Shown piece by piece: positions 36,838 through 48,070 of a stretch of DNA of 64,000 nt (its first letter is position 1; every line of letters starts with the position of its first letter). The stretch is from Flavobacterium cucumis. Lineage in GTDB: Bacteria > Bacteroidota > Bacteroidia > Flavobacteriales > Flavobacteriaceae. Under the pieces are notes generated by a model, which ran no database searches, was not told the origin of the DNA, and worked only from the letters and a program-made list of their open reading frames with translations. The translations under genes and the position numbers were made by a program. The stretch lies in contig NZ_FRYK01000001.1 in the NCBI RefSeq assembly GCF_900148835.1, positions 248,001 to 312,000 on the forward strand, read 5' to 3'.

Positions 36838-38170
36838 GAAGCGCTTTTTTAAGATCTTTTACTAACTCTCCAATGTCTCCAGCACCTATAGTTACATACA
36901 CATCCGCGTCCGAATTTTCAAAAGTCGTAAACAACTCGTCTTTGCTCACTAATTTCTTATTTGGATTGTCAATTTTACTCAACAACCAAGTCGAATTTAC
37001 ACCTTCCATCGGCAACTCGCGAGCCGGATAAATATCCAATAATAAAACCTCGTCGAATTGACTTAAACTTTCTGCAAAACCATCGACAAAATCTTTCGTT
37101 CTACTGAATAAATGCGGTTGAAAAGCCGCAATGATTTTTTTACCCGGATACAATTCACGAACCGCTTGATGCACTGCATTAATTTCCGTTGGATGATGTG
37201 CGTAATCATCAATATAAACCAATTTTTCTTCTCTAATTTGAAACGAAAAACGTCTTCTTACTCCTTTAAAACTTGCTAAAGCTGAAATGATTTTCTCATT
37301 GGAAACTCCATATGATTTCGCCATTGCAAAAGCTAATAAGGCGTTTGTCAAATTATGATGTCCTGGTAAACCAAATTTTACATTTTGAACAACTTCGGTT
37401 GGCGTTTTTACATCGAACACATAAAAGCCGTTATTAATTCGGATGTTTTGAGCTGAAAAATCAGCATCGTTATTAACTCCTATGGTATTCCCTTCTAACG
37501 GCAACCCTTTGATTACGTATAAATTTTCGCTTGGTGTTTTGGCTGCGAATTCTCTGAATGATTCTTCAATACTCGCTGCATCACCATAAATATCCAAATG
37601 GTCGGCATCCATTGATGTTACACAAGAAACGTTAGGATGTAAATGCAAAAATGAACGATCAAATTCATCCGCCTCTACAACGGTAACTGTTTTTCCTGAA
37701 CCAATTAAATTGGAATTGTAATTCTCCACAATTCCACCTAAAAAAGCAGTAACATCTACACCACTTTCATATAAAACGTGACCTAAAATACTTGAAGTTG
37801 TTGTCTTCCCATGCGTTCCAGCAACTGCAAAACAAAAAGTGTCTTTTGTTATGATTCCTAAAACTTCAGCACGCTTTTTTATGGTAAATCCTCTTTCGAT
37901 GAAATAATTCCATTCGGAATGCGAAACTGGAACGGCTGGTGTTACAATTACTAATGTATTTTCTACATAGAAATCTGTTGGAATTAAATTGATATTATCT
38001 TCAAAATGAATTTCTAAACCAATAGCTTGTAATTCATCCGTTAACTGCGTTGGCGTTTTGTCGTAACCCACTACTTTTTTTCCAATGTATTGAAAATAAC
38101 GCGCCAAAGCACTCATTCCGATGCCTCCGATGCCGATGAAATAAACGTTATGTATTTGATTTAGCTTCAT
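36824..38170 (-). CDS. murC: UDP-N-acetylmuramate--L-alanine ligase
   Basis: MurC adds L-alanine to UDP-MurNAc, the first amino acid step of the peptidoglycan stem. The 448-residue protein has a Rossmann N-terminus (YFIGIGGIGMSALARYF), the ATP motif GTHGKTTT (118-125), the central ligase motif EADEFDRSFLHLHP and the C-terminal YAHHPTEI. Cytoplasmic. It overlaps ftsQ by 14 bp and follows murG by 49 bp. Confidence 0.97.
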   Translation of the reverse strand: MKLNQIHNVYFIGIGGIGMSALARYFQYIGKKVVGYDKTPTQLTDELQAIGLEIHFEDNINLIPTDFYVENTLVIVTPAVPVSHSEWNYFIERGFTIKKRAEVLGIITKDTFCFAVAGTHGKTTTSSILGHVLYESGVDVTAFLGGIVENYNSNLIGSGKTVTVVEADEFDRSFLHLHPNVSCVTSMDADHLDIYGDAASIEESFREFAAKTPSENLYVIKGLPLEGNTIGVNNDADFSAQNIRINNGFYVFDVKTPTEVVQNVKFGLPGHHNLTNALLAFAMAKSYGVSNEKIISALASFKGVRRRFSFQIREEKLVYIDDYAHHPTEINAVHQAVRELYPGKKIIAAFQPHLFSRTKDFVDGFAESLSQFDEVLLLDIYPARELPMEGVNSTWLLSKIDNPNKKLVSKDELFTTFENSDADVYVTIGAGDIGELVKDLKKALHEKN

Positions 38171-38219
38171 ATTTTTTTGTTTCAGGTTTCAAGTTCCAAG
38201 TTTTAGAAATTGAAAACAT

Positions 38220-39305
38220 TTAAACTAATTTCATTATTTCGTCTGCGATTTGCTTTGTTGCATTTGGCAGTGCTAATTTTTTTATGTTTTGACTTAATTC
38301 AACTTGTTTACTTTCGTTTGAAATTAAATCAGAAAAAACCGTTTCAAATTGCGTTTCTAATTCAGATTCTTTGATTAAGATAGCTCCGTTTTTATCTGAA
38401 ATTGCTTTAGCGTTTTTGGTTTGATGATCTTCGGCAACATTTGGTGATGGAATGAAAATCGTTGGTTTACCCACAATACACAATTCCGAAACAGATGATG
38501 CTCCTGAACGGGAAATTACAACATCCGCAGCAGCATAAACTAAATCCATTCTATCAATAAAAGCTACTACTTGAACGTTTTCTTTCTCATTATATTTTGA
38601 ATAATCGTTCAAATATAATTTCCCGCATTGCCAGATGATTTGAATATTCTGACCCAATAAAAAATCCAACTCTTTTTCAATCAATTGGTTAATTCTTCTA
38701 GCACCTAAACTTCCGCCTAAAACTAAAAGTGTTTTTTTATTTGAATCTAATTTAAAATAAGCGACAGCTTCACTTTTGCTTGCTTCGTTAATCAAATCTT
38801 GACGCACTGGATTTCCAGTTAAAATCATTTTATCTTTTGGAAAAAATCGTTCCAAATTTTCGTAAGCTACACAAATTTTATTCGCTTTTTTAGCCAATAA
38901 TTTATTCGTGATTCCTGGATACGAATTTTGCTCTTGAATTACTGTTGGAATACCCAACATTGAAGCCACTTTCAAAACGGCTCCACTAGCAAAACCTCCC
39001 GTTCCGATAACTACATCTGGTTTAAAACTTTTGATAATTCGTAATGAATTCCACATGCTTGAAAGCAGTTTGAATGGAAACATCGCATTATCTAAAGTTA
39101 ATTTTCGTTGAATTCCTGAAATCCATAATCCTTTGATAGCGTAACCTGCTTGAGGTACTTTTTGCATTTCCATTTTATCTTTGGCCCCTACAAAAAGAAA
39201 CTCCGCTTCTGGAAAACGAGATTTTAATTCGTTTGCAATCGCAACGGCTGGATAAATATGTCCGCCTGTTCCGCCTCCGCTTATTATGAATCTTGGTTTT
39301 TTCAT
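38220..39305 (-). CDS. murG: UDP-GlcNAc:lipid I GlcNAc transferase MurG
   Basis: MurG converts lipid I to lipid II on the inner face of the inner membrane. The 361-residue GT-B enzyme shows the glycine loops [12 protein letters not shown] (9-20) and [11 protein letters not shown] (about 100-110), and the nucleotide-sugar motif [13 protein letters not shown] with [11 protein letters not shown]. The start codon shares one base with the ftsW stop. Confidence 0.97.
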   Translation of the reverse strand: MKKPRFIISGGGTGGHIYPAVAIANELKSRFPEAEFLFVGAKDKMEMQKVPQAGYAIKGLWISGIQRKLTLDNAMFPFKLLSSMWNSLRIIKSFKPDVVIGTGGFASGAVLKVASMLGIPTVIQEQNSYPGITNKLLAKKANKICVAYENLERFFPKDKMILTGNPVRQDLINEASKSEAVAYFKLDSNKKTLLVLGGSLGARRINQLIEKELDFLLGQNIQIIWQCGKLYLNDYSKYNEKENVQVVAFIDRMDLVYAAADVVISRSGASSVSELCIVGKPTIFIPSPNVAEDHQTKNAKAISDKNGAILIKESELETQFETVFSDLISNESKQVELSQNIKKLALPNATKQIADEIMKLV

Positions 39306-40660
39306 TACTGTTTATTTAAAACTGCATTCATCGGATTTTGTCCGTTTACCATCACATCTCCGTTTTCATCTTCGATTAAAGATTCTCTAATCGAACTTTT
39401 AATATCGTTTATTTTTTGCTGATTTTCATCGGCTTCTTTCTCTTCATTTAAGGCTACTTGCGCATCGATAATTTGCTGTAAAGCTTCATCACGCTTGCGT
39501 TTTTCTTCTAAATCTAGAGCAACTTCTTCTTCTTTCTTGGTAACACTCAAAATAATTCCGACAGCGATACACGTCATCCAAATGGCAGTTCCTCCGCTAC
39601 TGATCAAAGGTAATGGCTGTCCTGTTACTGGTAACAATTCTACAGCAACACCCATATTCACAAAAGCTTGGAATATGATTGGAAATCCCAGTCCAATAAT
39701 TAACAATTTACCAAACAAACTTGAAGCTTTTTGAGCATTGATAACAAATCGAATGAACAATAACAAATACAATCCTATTATGATCAAGGCACCAACTAAT
39801 CCATATTCTTCAACAATAATTGCGAAAATAAAATCAGAAGAAGATTGCGGCAAAAAGTTTTTTTGAACACTCTTACCGGCACCTAATCCAATTACGCCAC
39901 CAGAAGCAATGGCAATTTTCGCTTTTTCAATTTGGTAATCGTCTTCATCGGGTGTGTCATTTGCGAAACGTTCAATACGATTTTCCCAAGTACTAACTCT
40001 ACTAAAAGTCTTATTTTCTGGAAATGCTTTAGCTAGTAATAAGAACAAAAGCATGGCGCAAACTCCCATAACCAAAACATATCCCAAATATTTTAAAGGA
40101 TAGTGACCTATGAAAATCAACATGCATATCATCGCAAAAATCAAAGCCGTTGTTGAAAAATTGGCTGGTAAAATCAGCACCAAAACTGCTCCTACTGGCA
40201 ACCACAACTCTAAAAAAGATTCCTTAAAAGAATATACTTTATCACTAACTTTTGCCAAATAACGCGCAACATAAACCATGATAACTATAAAAGCTAAAGT
40301 TGACGTTTGAAAACTCCAACCAACAAAGGGAATTTGAATCCAACGACTAGCATTAGCACCACCAATCTCCGTTCCTTTGAACAAAGTATAAATCAATAAC
40401 AAAACAACCAATGGAATACCAAATATGGATAATGCTTTAAAGTAATGGTAGGGCATTTTATGTATCCAAAAAATAATTCCAAAACCTAAACCCACATGAA
40501 TGGCATGCTTTATTAAATGTCCAATTGTAGTTCCGTTTCCAATAACATATACTAAGTTAGTACTAGCACTGTAAACTGGTAAAAAAGACACCAAAGCCAA
40601 TAGAAAAACTATAGCCCAAATGGTTTTATCTCCTCTTATTTTACCAATTATTTTAAACAT
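39305..40660 (-). CDS. ftsW: Peptidoglycan glycosyltransferase FtsW (SEDS family)
   Basis: FtsW polymerises lipid II at the septum with its partner PBP FtsI. The 451-residue protein has about ten membrane helices, with SEDS motifs such as [39 protein letters not shown] (seen in parts) and [14 protein letters not shown] charged, helical cytoplasmic tail of about 75 residues (from [20 protein letters not shown]) extends past the last helix and is longer than in E. coli. It lies 90 bp after murD, a gap with no obvious signal. Confidence 0.95.
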   Translation of the reverse strand: MFKIIGKIRGDKTIWAIVFLLALVSFLPVYSASTNLVYVIGNGTTIGHLIKHAIHVGLGFGIIFWIHKMPYHYFKALSIFGIPLVVLLLIYTLFKGTEIGGANASRWIQIPFVGWSFQTSTLAFIVIMVYVARYLAKVSDKVYSFKESFLELWLPVGAVLVLILPANFSTTALIFAMICMLIFIGHYPLKYLGYVLVMGVCAMLLFLLLAKAFPENKTFSRVSTWENRIERFANDTPDEDDYQIEKAKIAIASGGVIGLGAGKSVQKNFLPQSSSDFIFAIIVEEYGLVGALIIIGLYLLLFIRFVINAQKASSLFGKLLIIGLGFPIIFQAFVNMGVAVELLPVTGQPLPLISSGGTAIWMTCIAVGIILSVTKKEEEVALDLEEKRKRDEALQQIIDAQVALNEEKEADENQQKINDIKSSIRESLIEDENGDVMVNGQNPMNAVLNKQ

Positions 40661-40750
40661 TTTTTAATTTTTTAGAATACATTAGAGCATGAAGCCAATT
40701 CTCTTAATTGTATTTAATTTTTATCTTTTTATCGCTAACAATAGCTTTTT

Positions 40751-42085
40751 TTACAAATTATGAATTGCTTGTTTAAATTGTTTACCTCTATCTTCGTAGT
40801 TTTCGAATAAATCGAAACTTGCACATGCTGGTGATAACAAAACACTATCTCCCTTTTCTGCTAAACGTTGTGCTAATTGAACCGCTTCCGACATAGATGT
40901 AGTTTCTACCATTACATCCACAACATTATTAAAGGCATTAATGATTTTAGAATTATCAACACCCAAACACACTATTGCTTTTACTTTTTCACGAACTAAC
41001 GGCATTAATTCATCATAATCATTTCCCTTGTCAACACCGCCCACAATCCAAACTGTTGGTGTACTCATACTATCCAAAGCATAAAAAACCGAATTCACAT
41101 TCGTAGCTTTTGAATCGTTAATATATTGTACCCCTTGAATTTTCAATACTTTTTCTAATCGGTGCTCTACGCCTTGGAAATTTGTCAAACTTTCTCTGAT
41201 GGTTTGTTTTCTAATATTCAACAATTGCGCAACAGCAGTTGCTGCCATTGCATTCTTTATGTTGTGTTTCCCTTCTAGTGCTAGCTCGTTGATTGGCATG
41301 GTAAATAATTCGTTTTTAATGATACTATTAATATTGTTATCTTGTATATATCCTCCGTCATTTCCAGGTTTTCCTGTTAACGAAAAAGGGACTTTATTAG
41401 CTTTAATCTTGTTGTTTTTTAACCAATTTTGAATCGCTTCGTCTTCATTGTCATAGATCAAATAATCGGCCTCTGTTTGGTTTTTTGTTATTCTGAATTT
41501 AGAATGAATGTATAAATTGTAATCGTAATTATACCTGTCCAAATGATCTGGACTGATGTTAGTCAAAATCGCGATATGTGGCTTGTAATTAAAGATTCCG
41601 TCTAACTGAAAACTACTCAATTCCAACACATAAATATCATGCTTGTTTTCGGCTACTTGCCAAGCGAAACTTTTTCCAATATTTCCAGCCAATCCTACAT
41701 TCAAACCGCTTTGTTTTAACAAATGATACGTCAACAATGTTGTGGTTGTTTTTCCGTTACTTCCTGTAATTCCAACCGTTGTCGCATCCGTAAACTGAAT
41801 GGCGAATTCTATTTCAGAAATTACGGGAATACCTTTTTCTATTAGCTTCTTTACAATCGATACTTTTTCAGGAATTCCCGGACTTTTCATTACAACATCG
41901 GCATTCAGTATTAATTCTTCTGTGTGCTTTTCATCTTCCCAAGCGATTCCATTAATGGTAAGAACTTCTTTATAATTTTCCTTTATTTTTCCAAAATCCG
42001 ACACAAAAACATCGTATCCTTTTTTCTTTCCTAAAATGGCGGTTCCTACGCCACTTTCGCCTCCGCCTAAAACTACCAATCGCAT
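40751..42085 (-). CDS. murD: UDP-N-acetylmuramoylalanine--D-glutamate ligase
   Basis: MurD adds D-glutamate to UDP-MurNAc-L-Ala. The 444-residue cytoplasmic ligase has an N-terminal UDP-binding domain (LVVLGGGESGVGTAIL), the ATP motif GITGSNGKTTTT (105-116), NISPDHLDRY in the central domain and LLSPACASFDLFENYEDRG near the end. The start is 1 bp after the mraY stop. Confidence 0.97.
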   Translation of the reverse strand: MRLVVLGGGESGVGTAILGKKKGYDVFVSDFGKIKENYKEVLTINGIAWEDEKHTEELILNADVVMKSPGIPEKVSIVKKLIEKGIPVISEIEFAIQFTDATTVGITGSNGKTTTTLLTYHLLKQSGLNVGLAGNIGKSFAWQVAENKHDIYVLELSSFQLDGIFNYKPHIAILTNISPDHLDRYNYDYNLYIHSKFRITKNQTEADYLIYDNEDEAIQNWLKNNKIKANKVPFSLTGKPGNDGGYIQDNNINSIIKNELFTMPINELALEGKHNIKNAMAATAVAQLLNIRKQTIRESLTNFQGVEHRLEKVLKIQGVQYINDSKATNVNSVFYALDSMSTPTVWIVGGVDKGNDYDELMPLVREKVKAIVCLGVDNSKIINAFNNVVDVMVETTSMSEAVQLAQRLAEKGDSVLLSPACASFDLFENYEDRGKQFKQAIHNL

Positions 42086-42086
42086 C

Positions 42087-43307
42087 TTATCTTAATTTTA
42101 AAGAAACGAGTGAGAAAATTGCTAACAGTATCCCTACAATCCAAAAGCGGGTTACAATTTTGCTTTCATGATACCCTTTTTTCTGATAATGATGGTGCAA
42201 CGGTGACATTAAGAAAATTCTTCTTCCTTCTCCGTATTTCTTTTTGGTGTATTTAAAATAACTCACTTGAATCATAACCGATAAATTCTCTGCTAAGAAA
42301 ATTCCACAAATCACAGGAATTAATAATTCTTTTCGAATTGAAATAGCAATTACAGCGATAATTCCTCCAATAGTTAAACTTCCTGTATCACCCATAAATA
42401 CAGATGCTGGATAAGCGTTATACCAAAGAAACCCAACTAAAGCTCCTACAAATGCCGCAATATAAACTGTCATTTCACCTGAATTTGGAATGTACATGAT
42501 GTTTAGATAATCCGAGAAGATGATGTTTCCAGAAACGAAAGTGAACAACCCGAGAGTTAGTACCGAAATTGCAGAAGTTCCTGCGGCTAAACCATCGATT
42601 CCATCGGTTAAATTTGCTCCGTTTGAAACGGCTGTGATGATTAAAATTACCATTGGAATAAAAATCAACCAAGCATAATCTTTATAATTATCACCCATAA
42701 ATGATAAAACTTCTGCATAATCAAATTCGTTATTTTTGAAAAATGGTATCGTAGTTGCCGTTGATTTTTCTTCTAAATCCGCTGGCTTGATGTTGTTTTC
42801 AATTTTAACTCGAGATGTTAAAGTATCTTTACGAACCGTTACATCTGGACTTAAATACATAACTGTTCCAACAATTAAACCTAGACCTACTTGTCCAATT
42901 ACTTTGAAAATTCCTTTTAAACCTTGTTTGTCTTTTTTAAAGATTTTAATATAATCATCAATAAAACCAATAGTTCCCATCCAAAGAGTTGTCATTATCA
43001 ATAAAATAATGTAAATATTATTCAACTTTGCTAATAACAAAACCGGAATTAAAGTCGCCAAAATAATGATGATTCCACCCATCGTTGGCGTTCCTGCTTT
43101 TGCAGTTTGCCCTTCTAAACCTAATTCACGAACCGTTTCACCCACTTGTTGATTTCTCAAATAATTGATGATTTTTTTTCCATAAATCGTAGCAATTAAC
43201 AACGACAAAATAAAAGCTAATGCTGAACGAAAAGTAATGTATTGAAATACCCCTGCTCCTGGAACATCAAAGGCTTTGTCTAAATATTGAAAGATGTAAT
43301 ATAACAT
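42087..43307 (-). CDS. mraY: Phospho-N-acetylmuramoyl-pentapeptide transferase MraY
   Basis: MraY makes lipid I from UDP-MurNAc-pentapeptide and undecaprenyl phosphate in the inner membrane. The 406-residue protein has about ten membrane helices and the catalytic segments [31 protein letters not shown] and FMGDTGSL, with the cytoplasmic [11 protein letters not shown] loop. An insert of about 40 residues near 165-205 ([19 protein letters not shown]) is longer than in E. coli, as often in Bacteroidota. Confidence 0.97.
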   Translation of the reverse strand: MLYYIFQYLDKAFDVPGAGVFQYITFRSALAFILSLLIATIYGKKIINYLRNQQVGETVRELGLEGQTAKAGTPTMGGIIIILATLIPVLLLAKLNNIYIILLIMTTLWMGTIGFIDDYIKIFKKDKQGLKGIFKVIGQVGLGLIVGTVMYLSPDVTVRKDTLTSRVKIENNIKPADLEEKSTATTIPFFKNNEFDYAEVLSFMGDNYKDYAWLIFIPMVILIITAVSNGANLTDGIDGLAAGTSAISVLTLGLFTFVSGNIIFSDYLNIMYIPNSGEMTVYIAAFVGALVGFLWYNAYPASVFMGDTGSLTIGGIIAVIAISIRKELLIPVICGIFLAENLSVMIQVSYFKYTKKKYGEGRRIFLMSPLHHHYQKKGYHESKIVTRFWIVGILLAIFSLVSLKLR

Positions 43308-43365
43308 AGTTTAAAAGTTTATGTGTTTAAAAGTTTACAAGTTGGTTCTTGAAAACTCCATGTTA

Positions 43366-44829
43366 CTATTTATTCAATTGTTGTAATAACTCCGTTACTG
43401 TTTTTAAATCGTCAAAATCATGACGAACTCCATTAATTTCTTGATACGTTTCGTGACCTTTTCCCGCGATTAAAATAATATCGTTTGAATTGGCTAATTG
43501 ACAAGCTGTTTTAATAGCTTGTTTTCTATCTAAAATGGCAACTGTTTTTTTGAAATTTTGAGGTTCTACTCCTTTTTCCATTTCTTCAATAATCATTTCT
43601 GGATTTTCGGTTCTTGGATTATCTGACGTAAAAATAGCCTTATCACTCATAGATGAAGCAATGTGAGCCATGATTGGTCGTTTTGTTTTATCTCGATCGC
43701 CACCACAACCCACAACCGTAATTAATTGCTCGTTTTTAGTACGAATATCTTCTATCGTTTTTAATACATTTTCCAATGCGTCTGGTGTGTGAGCGTAATC
43801 TACAATTGCTGTGATTTTCGAATTAGAAACAATAAATTGAAAACGTCCTGAAACACTTTCTAATTCAGAAAGTAAACGTAAAGCTTCCATTTTTTCGATA
43901 CCTAATTCAACGGCAACTCCATAAATGGCTAATAAATTATACGCATTGAACGAACCAATTAATTTTACCCAAACTTCTTGGTCATTGATTTTTAACAACA
44001 ATCCAGACAATTGGTTTTCTAGGATTTGGGCTTTGTAATCAGCATACGATTTTAAAGCATAGGTTAGTTTTCTTGCTTTCGTATTTTGAAGCATTACCAA
44101 TCCGTTTTTGTCATCGATATTGGTAATGGCAAAAGCCTCTTTTGATAAATTATCGAAGAACGATTTTTTCACATCACGATATTCTGCAAATGAATTATGG
44201 TAGTCTAAATGATCGTGTGATAAATTCGTAAATACGCCACCTTCAAAACGTAACGCCTCGGTTCTTTTTTGATGAACACCATGCGAAGAAACTTCCATAA
44301 AACAAAATTCGCAACCTTGTTGTACCATCAAATCTAAATACTTATTGATTGTTAAAGAATCTGGCGTTGTGTGCGTAGCTTTGAATTCTTGTTCGTCAAC
44401 CATAATTTTAACAGTTGATAACAATCCAACTTTATAACCTGCTTTTTTGAATAATTGATATAATAAAGAGGCAATCGTTGTTTTACCATTTGTTCCCGTA
44501 ATTCCAACTAATCTGATTTTTTCAGAAGGATTTTCATAGTAATTAGCCGTTAAATATGCTAAAGCTTCGTTGGAATCCTTAACTCTAATATAAGTAACCC
44601 CATTAACTAGAATACTAGGAAACTCCTCACAAATTATCGCAATCGCACCTAAATTTAATGCTTTTTCAATATAATCATGACCATCAGAAAGTGTTCCCTT
44701 GATGGCTACGAAAACGTCATTCAATTCAATTTTTCTAGAATCGAATTCAATTTTTGAAACGACAACATCGGTAGCGCCATGAACTGCTTCAATGTGTACT
44801 TTATATAATATATCTTTTAATTGCTTCAC
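43366..44829 (-). CDS. murE: UDP-MurNAc-tripeptide synthetase MurE (meso-DAP type)
   Basis: MurE adds the third stem residue. The 487-residue enzyme has the ATP motif GITGTNGKTTIA (109-120), the carbamylated-Lys region HDHLDYH, and TSDNPRTENPEMI, whose DNPR motif marks meso-diaminopimelate as substrate. It overlaps ftsI by 4 bp and is followed by a 58-bp gap containing short TTTAAAAGTTTA-type words. Confidence 0.97.
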   Translation of the reverse strand: MKQLKDILYKVHIEAVHGATDVVVSKIEFDSRKIELNDVFVAIKGTLSDGHDYIEKALNLGAIAIICEEFPSILVNGVTYIRVKDSNEALAYLTANYYENPSEKIRLVGITGTNGKTTIASLLYQLFKKAGYKVGLLSTVKIMVDEQEFKATHTTPDSLTINKYLDLMVQQGCEFCFMEVSSHGVHQKRTEALRFEGGVFTNLSHDHLDYHNSFAEYRDVKKSFFDNLSKEAFAITNIDDKNGLVMLQNTKARKLTYALKSYADYKAQILENQLSGLLLKINDQEVWVKLIGSFNAYNLLAIYGVAVELGIEKMEALRLLSELESVSGRFQFIVSNSKITAIVDYAHTPDALENVLKTIEDIRTKNEQLITVVGCGGDRDKTKRPIMAHIASSMSDKAIFTSDNPRTENPEMIIEEMEKGVEPQNFKKTVAILDRKQAIKTACQLANSNDIILIAGKGHETYQEINGVRHDFDDLKTVTELLQQLNK

Positions 44830-46808
44830 GATAATTCAATTATGATAGTTTGATTTTTATTAAAAGCTTGTCCCGATGTAAGTGATTGTTTTTTCACTCT
44901 TCCTATACCTTTTACTTTCACTTTTAATCCTAAATTTTCTAATAAGGCAACAGCGTCCATTCCGTCCATTCCTTTTACATTTGGAACAATTTGTTCTTCT
45001 CTCTCTACTTTTTTATAATATTCTGAGTAGTTTTTTTCTTGAGAAACAACTTTTGCATCTATATTTTTTACGTGATTCATTGATGGTGAATCGGTAAAGA
45101 TTTTTTGTGCAATTCTTTTGAAAACAGGTCCTGCAACATCAGCTCCGTAATATCCAGCGGCAACATTTGGCTTATGAACCACGATAATACAAGAATATTT
45201 TGGTTCATCCGCAGGGAAGTAACCTACAAAAGATGAAGCATAATAGAGTTTCGACTTATCTTTATAATTTACTTGAGCTGTTCCTGTTTTACCTGCCATA
45301 GAGAAATCCTTCGAGTATAACCTAGAACCCGTTCCTCTTTTTATGACATTTTCTAAAACCGCTTTTACTTTATCTAATGTTTCTTGCGAGCAAATTTTCG
45401 GGTTGATAACTTGGGTATCAAATTTTTTGATAGTTGTATTCCATTCCTTTATTTCACTTACAAAAATAGGCTTCACCATAACACCGTTATTTGCTACAGC
45501 ATTATAAAATGTTAACGTTTGCAAGGGGGTAACTGACAATCCGTAACCAAAAGCCATCCAGGGCAACGAGACCCCAGACCATCTATCCGTTCCAGGTTGT
45601 GGAATGAATGGTTTTCCTTCACCTCTTATTGGTAATCCAAGTGGTTTGTTTAATCCGTAACTGTTAATTCTCTCAACAAATTGTTTCGGATTACTTTTAT
45701 AACTATCATAAACCGATTTTACTAAAACCGTATTGGAAGAAAGTTCAAAACCTCTTGCCAAAGAAATCTTCCCATATCCACCGGCTTTTGAATCTCTAAC
45801 TTTACGTCCATAATATTCAATTACACCATTATTAGAATCATAAACCGTACTTGTATCTGCTTTTTTATCATCTAAAACCGCAATCAAATCAATTAATTTA
45901 AAAGTCGAACCAGGCTCATGAGATTCAGTAATGGCATAATTTTGCGTTTCATAATACGACCCATCCTCAGCTCTTCCTAAATTTGAAATCGCCTTGATGT
46001 GACCCGTCTTGGTTTCCATAACCACCACACAACCGTGATCAGCACTATAATGTTCCAATTGTTTTAATAAGGCATGATGTGCAATATCCTGAATGTAAAC
46101 ATCTATTGTAGAAATTATATCATAACCATCTTGAGGCTCTTTTTCATTTACATCATTAATAGGTTTCCACTGATTTTTTGCAATTTTTTGCATCATTCTG
46201 TGGCCATTTTTCCCATTCAAATAATCACGAAAAGCGTACTCTAATCCTTTACCATCTTCGTTTGAACGCTCATATCCTATGGTTCTTTTAGCCACTAATC
46301 CTATAGGATGCTCTCTAACAATTTTTTGTTCTATGATCAATCCTCCTTTGTTTGCTCCTTTGTTGAATAATGGAAACGATTTGATTCGCATTTGTTCCGT
46401 ATAACTCAATTTTCTAGCAATAAACAAATAGCGATTTCTATTGGAACGTGCTTTCTGAAACTTAGCTTGATAATAACCCGAAGATTTTCCTAACATCACA
46501 GCAAGCGAATCAGATAGCGCTTGAAGATTATCTTTGAAAAGTTCGGAAGAAGGGGCAACCGCATCAAAATAAACTGTATATTCAGGAATCGATGTCGCCA
46601 ACAAACTCCCATCTGCAGAATACACATTCCCTTTGTTAGCAGGAATAGTAAAGTTTTTTACAGTTCTTTCTTTTGCTAATTTCCGGTAATACGAGCCTTC
46701 AACCCACTGAATATTATTGAGTTTTATCAAAATGAAGACAGCCATCATGAAAAACATGAAAGCTACAAAATACATGCGGTACGATATTTTTTTATCTTCT
46801 ACTGCCAT
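44826..46808 (-). CDS. ftsI: Penicillin-binding protein 3 / FtsI transpeptidase with PASTA domain
   Basis: FtsI cross-links septal peptidoglycan in the periplasm together with FtsW. The 660-residue protein has an N-terminal membrane helix (about 10-29), a dimerisation domain (about 45-215), and the transpeptidase with active-site Ser301 in GSTFK (300-304), the SSN motif (FELSSNTVLVK) and KTGTAQ near 510. A single PASTA domain (about 605-660, VPNVKGMDGMDAVALLENLGL) ends the protein. It overlaps ftsL by 10 bp and murE by 4 bp. Confidence 0.97.
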   Translation of the reverse strand: MAVEDKKISYRMYFVAFMFFMMAVFILIKLNNIQWVEGSYYRKLAKERTVKNFTIPANKGNVYSADGSLLATSIPEYTVYFDAVAPSSELFKDNLQALSDSLAVMLGKSSGYYQAKFQKARSNRNRYLFIARKLSYTEQMRIKSFPLFNKGANKGGLIIEQKIVREHPIGLVAKRTIGYERSNEDGKGLEYAFRDYLNGKNGHRMMQKIAKNQWKPINDVNEKEPQDGYDIISTIDVYIQDIAHHALLKQLEHYSADHGCVVVMETKTGHIKAISNLGRAEDGSYYETQNYAITESHEPGSTFKLIDLIAVLDDKKADTSTVYDSNNGVIEYYGRKVRDSKAGGYGKISLARGFELSSNTVLVKSVYDSYKSNPKQFVERINSYGLNKPLGLPIRGEGKPFIPQPGTDRWSGVSLPWMAFGYGLSVTPLQTLTFYNAVANNGVMVKPIFVSEIKEWNTTIKKFDTQVINPKICSQETLDKVKAVLENVIKRGTGSRLYSKDFSMAGKTGTAQVNYKDKSKLYYASSFVGYFPADEPKYSCIIVVHKPNVAAGYYGADVAGPVFKRIAQKIFTDSPSMNHVKNIDAKVVSQEKNYSEYYKKVEREEQIVPNVKGMDGMDAVALLENLGLKVKVKGIGRVKKQSLTSGQAFNKNQTIIIELS

Positions 46809-47155
46809 ATTTTTAATTTATCCCAAAAACTCTTTTTATTTTCTCGACTCTCAACAACTATTTTTACAGGTGGCACTTCTGACGGAAAGATATTACGCTC
46901 TTCCATTTTTTTAGCCACTGTAGATTCCATTTTTAACTTCATCAATTCGGAACGACGGTCTACAAATTCGGAACGTAATTCTTTTACTTGATTCGTTAAT
47001 TCGGTAATTCGGTAATTTTTCGCATCGTATTGATGATTGTTTGCAATAGCCATCATTCCTAAGATTACTAAAAAAACGATGAATTTCCAGTTCTTAAGAG
47101 CGTCATCACTTATAAGAAATTTTGCTTTTAATAAACCGTAGATGCCGTTTTTCAT
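46799..47155 (-). CDS. FtsL-like cell division protein
   Basis: The 118-residue protein has one membrane helix (about 24-41, WKFIVFLVILGMMAIAN) and a coiled-coil region (about 50-85, ITELTNQVKELRSEFVDRR), the plan of FtsL. Sequence similarity in this family is weak, so the position between rsmH and ftsI in the dcw cluster is the main argument. FtsL joins FtsB and FtsQ in the periplasm to activate FtsWI. It overlaps ftsI by 10 bp. Confidence 0.85.
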   Translation of the reverse strand: MKNGIYGLLKAKFLISDDALKNWKFIVFLVILGMMAIANNHQYDAKNYRITELTNQVKELRSEFVDRRSELMKLKMESTVAKKMEERNIFPSEVPPVKIVVESRENKKSFWDKLKIWQ

Positions 47156-47161
47156 GTATTG

Positions 47162-48070
47162 CTATATTTTTTCTGCTACTCTTAGTTTTGCACTTCGTGC
47201 TCTATTGTTTGATGCTATTTCCTCTTCTGTAGGAACAATTAATTTTTCAATAATCTTGAAAGGAACTTTGAAATTTCCAAAAAAATCTCTTTCGGGCTCT
47301 CCTTCAAACATACCATTTCGCATGTAACGTTTTACCAATCTGTCTTCTAAAGAATGATAGGAAATAACACTCAGTCGTCCGCCAGGTTTTAAAATCTCAA
47401 GTGATTGTTCTAAAAACTCTTTCAAAACATCCATTTCCTGATTTACTTCGATGCGAATGGCTTGGTATATTTGAGCTAAAATTTTATTGCTTTTATGTCC
47501 AGGCAAAAATTTCGCCAACACTTTTTTCAATTCATCCGAATTTCGGATTTCTTTATCTTTTCGAGCGATCACAATTACGTTTGCCATAGCTCTGGCATTT
47601 TTTAATTCGCCATAATCAAATAAAACTCTCGCTATATCTTGTTCGTCATATTCATTAACCACATGAAACGCACTGACTTCTCCTTTTTGATTCATTCGCA
47701 TATCTAACTCGGCATCAAAACGAGTTGAGAAACCTCTTTCTGCTACATCAAATTGGTGCGATGAAACCCCTAAATCAGCCAAAACTCCATCCACTTGCTT
47801 AATTCCATGAAAACGCAAAAAACGTTTTATAAATCTGAAATTCTCATTAATCAAAGTAAAACGTTCGTCGTCTATTGCATTTTTTAAAGCATCTAAATCT
47901 TGATCAAAAGCGAATAGTTTTCCATTTTTACCTAAACGACTTATAATTTCTCTCGAGTGTCCGCCGCCGCCAAATGTTACATCTACATACACTCCATCAG
48001 GACGAATACTCAATCCATCAACCGTTTCTTTTAACAATACTGGATTATGATATTCCATTTTCGTCGTCAT
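47162..48070 (-). CDS. rsmH: 16S rRNA (cytosine1402-N4)-methyltransferase RsmH
   Basis: RsmH uses SAM to methylate C1402 in the decoding centre of 16S rRNA. The 302-residue protein begins MEYHNPVLLKETVDGL after a few residues, has the SAM motif VDVTFGGGGHSREII (about 28-42), DLGVSSHQFDVAERGFS, and the C-terminal SYHSLEDRLVKRYMR. Both ATG 48070 and ATG 48058 are possible; both overlap the mraZ end, so translational coupling is likely in either case. Confidence 0.96.
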   Translation of the reverse strand: MTTKMEYHNPVLLKETVDGLSIRPDGVYVDVTFGGGGHSREIISRLGKNGKLFAFDQDLDALKNAIDDERFTLINENFRFIKRFLRFHGIKQVDGVLADLGVSSHQFDVAERGFSTRFDAELDMRMNQKGEVSAFHVVNEYDEQDIARVLFDYGELKNARAMANVIVIARKDKEIRNSDELKKVLAKFLPGHKSNKILAQIYQAIRIEVNQEMDVLKEFLEQSLEILKPGGRLSVISYHSLEDRLVKRYMRNGMFEGEPERDFFGNFKVPFKIIEKLIVPTEEEIASNNRARSAKLRVAEKI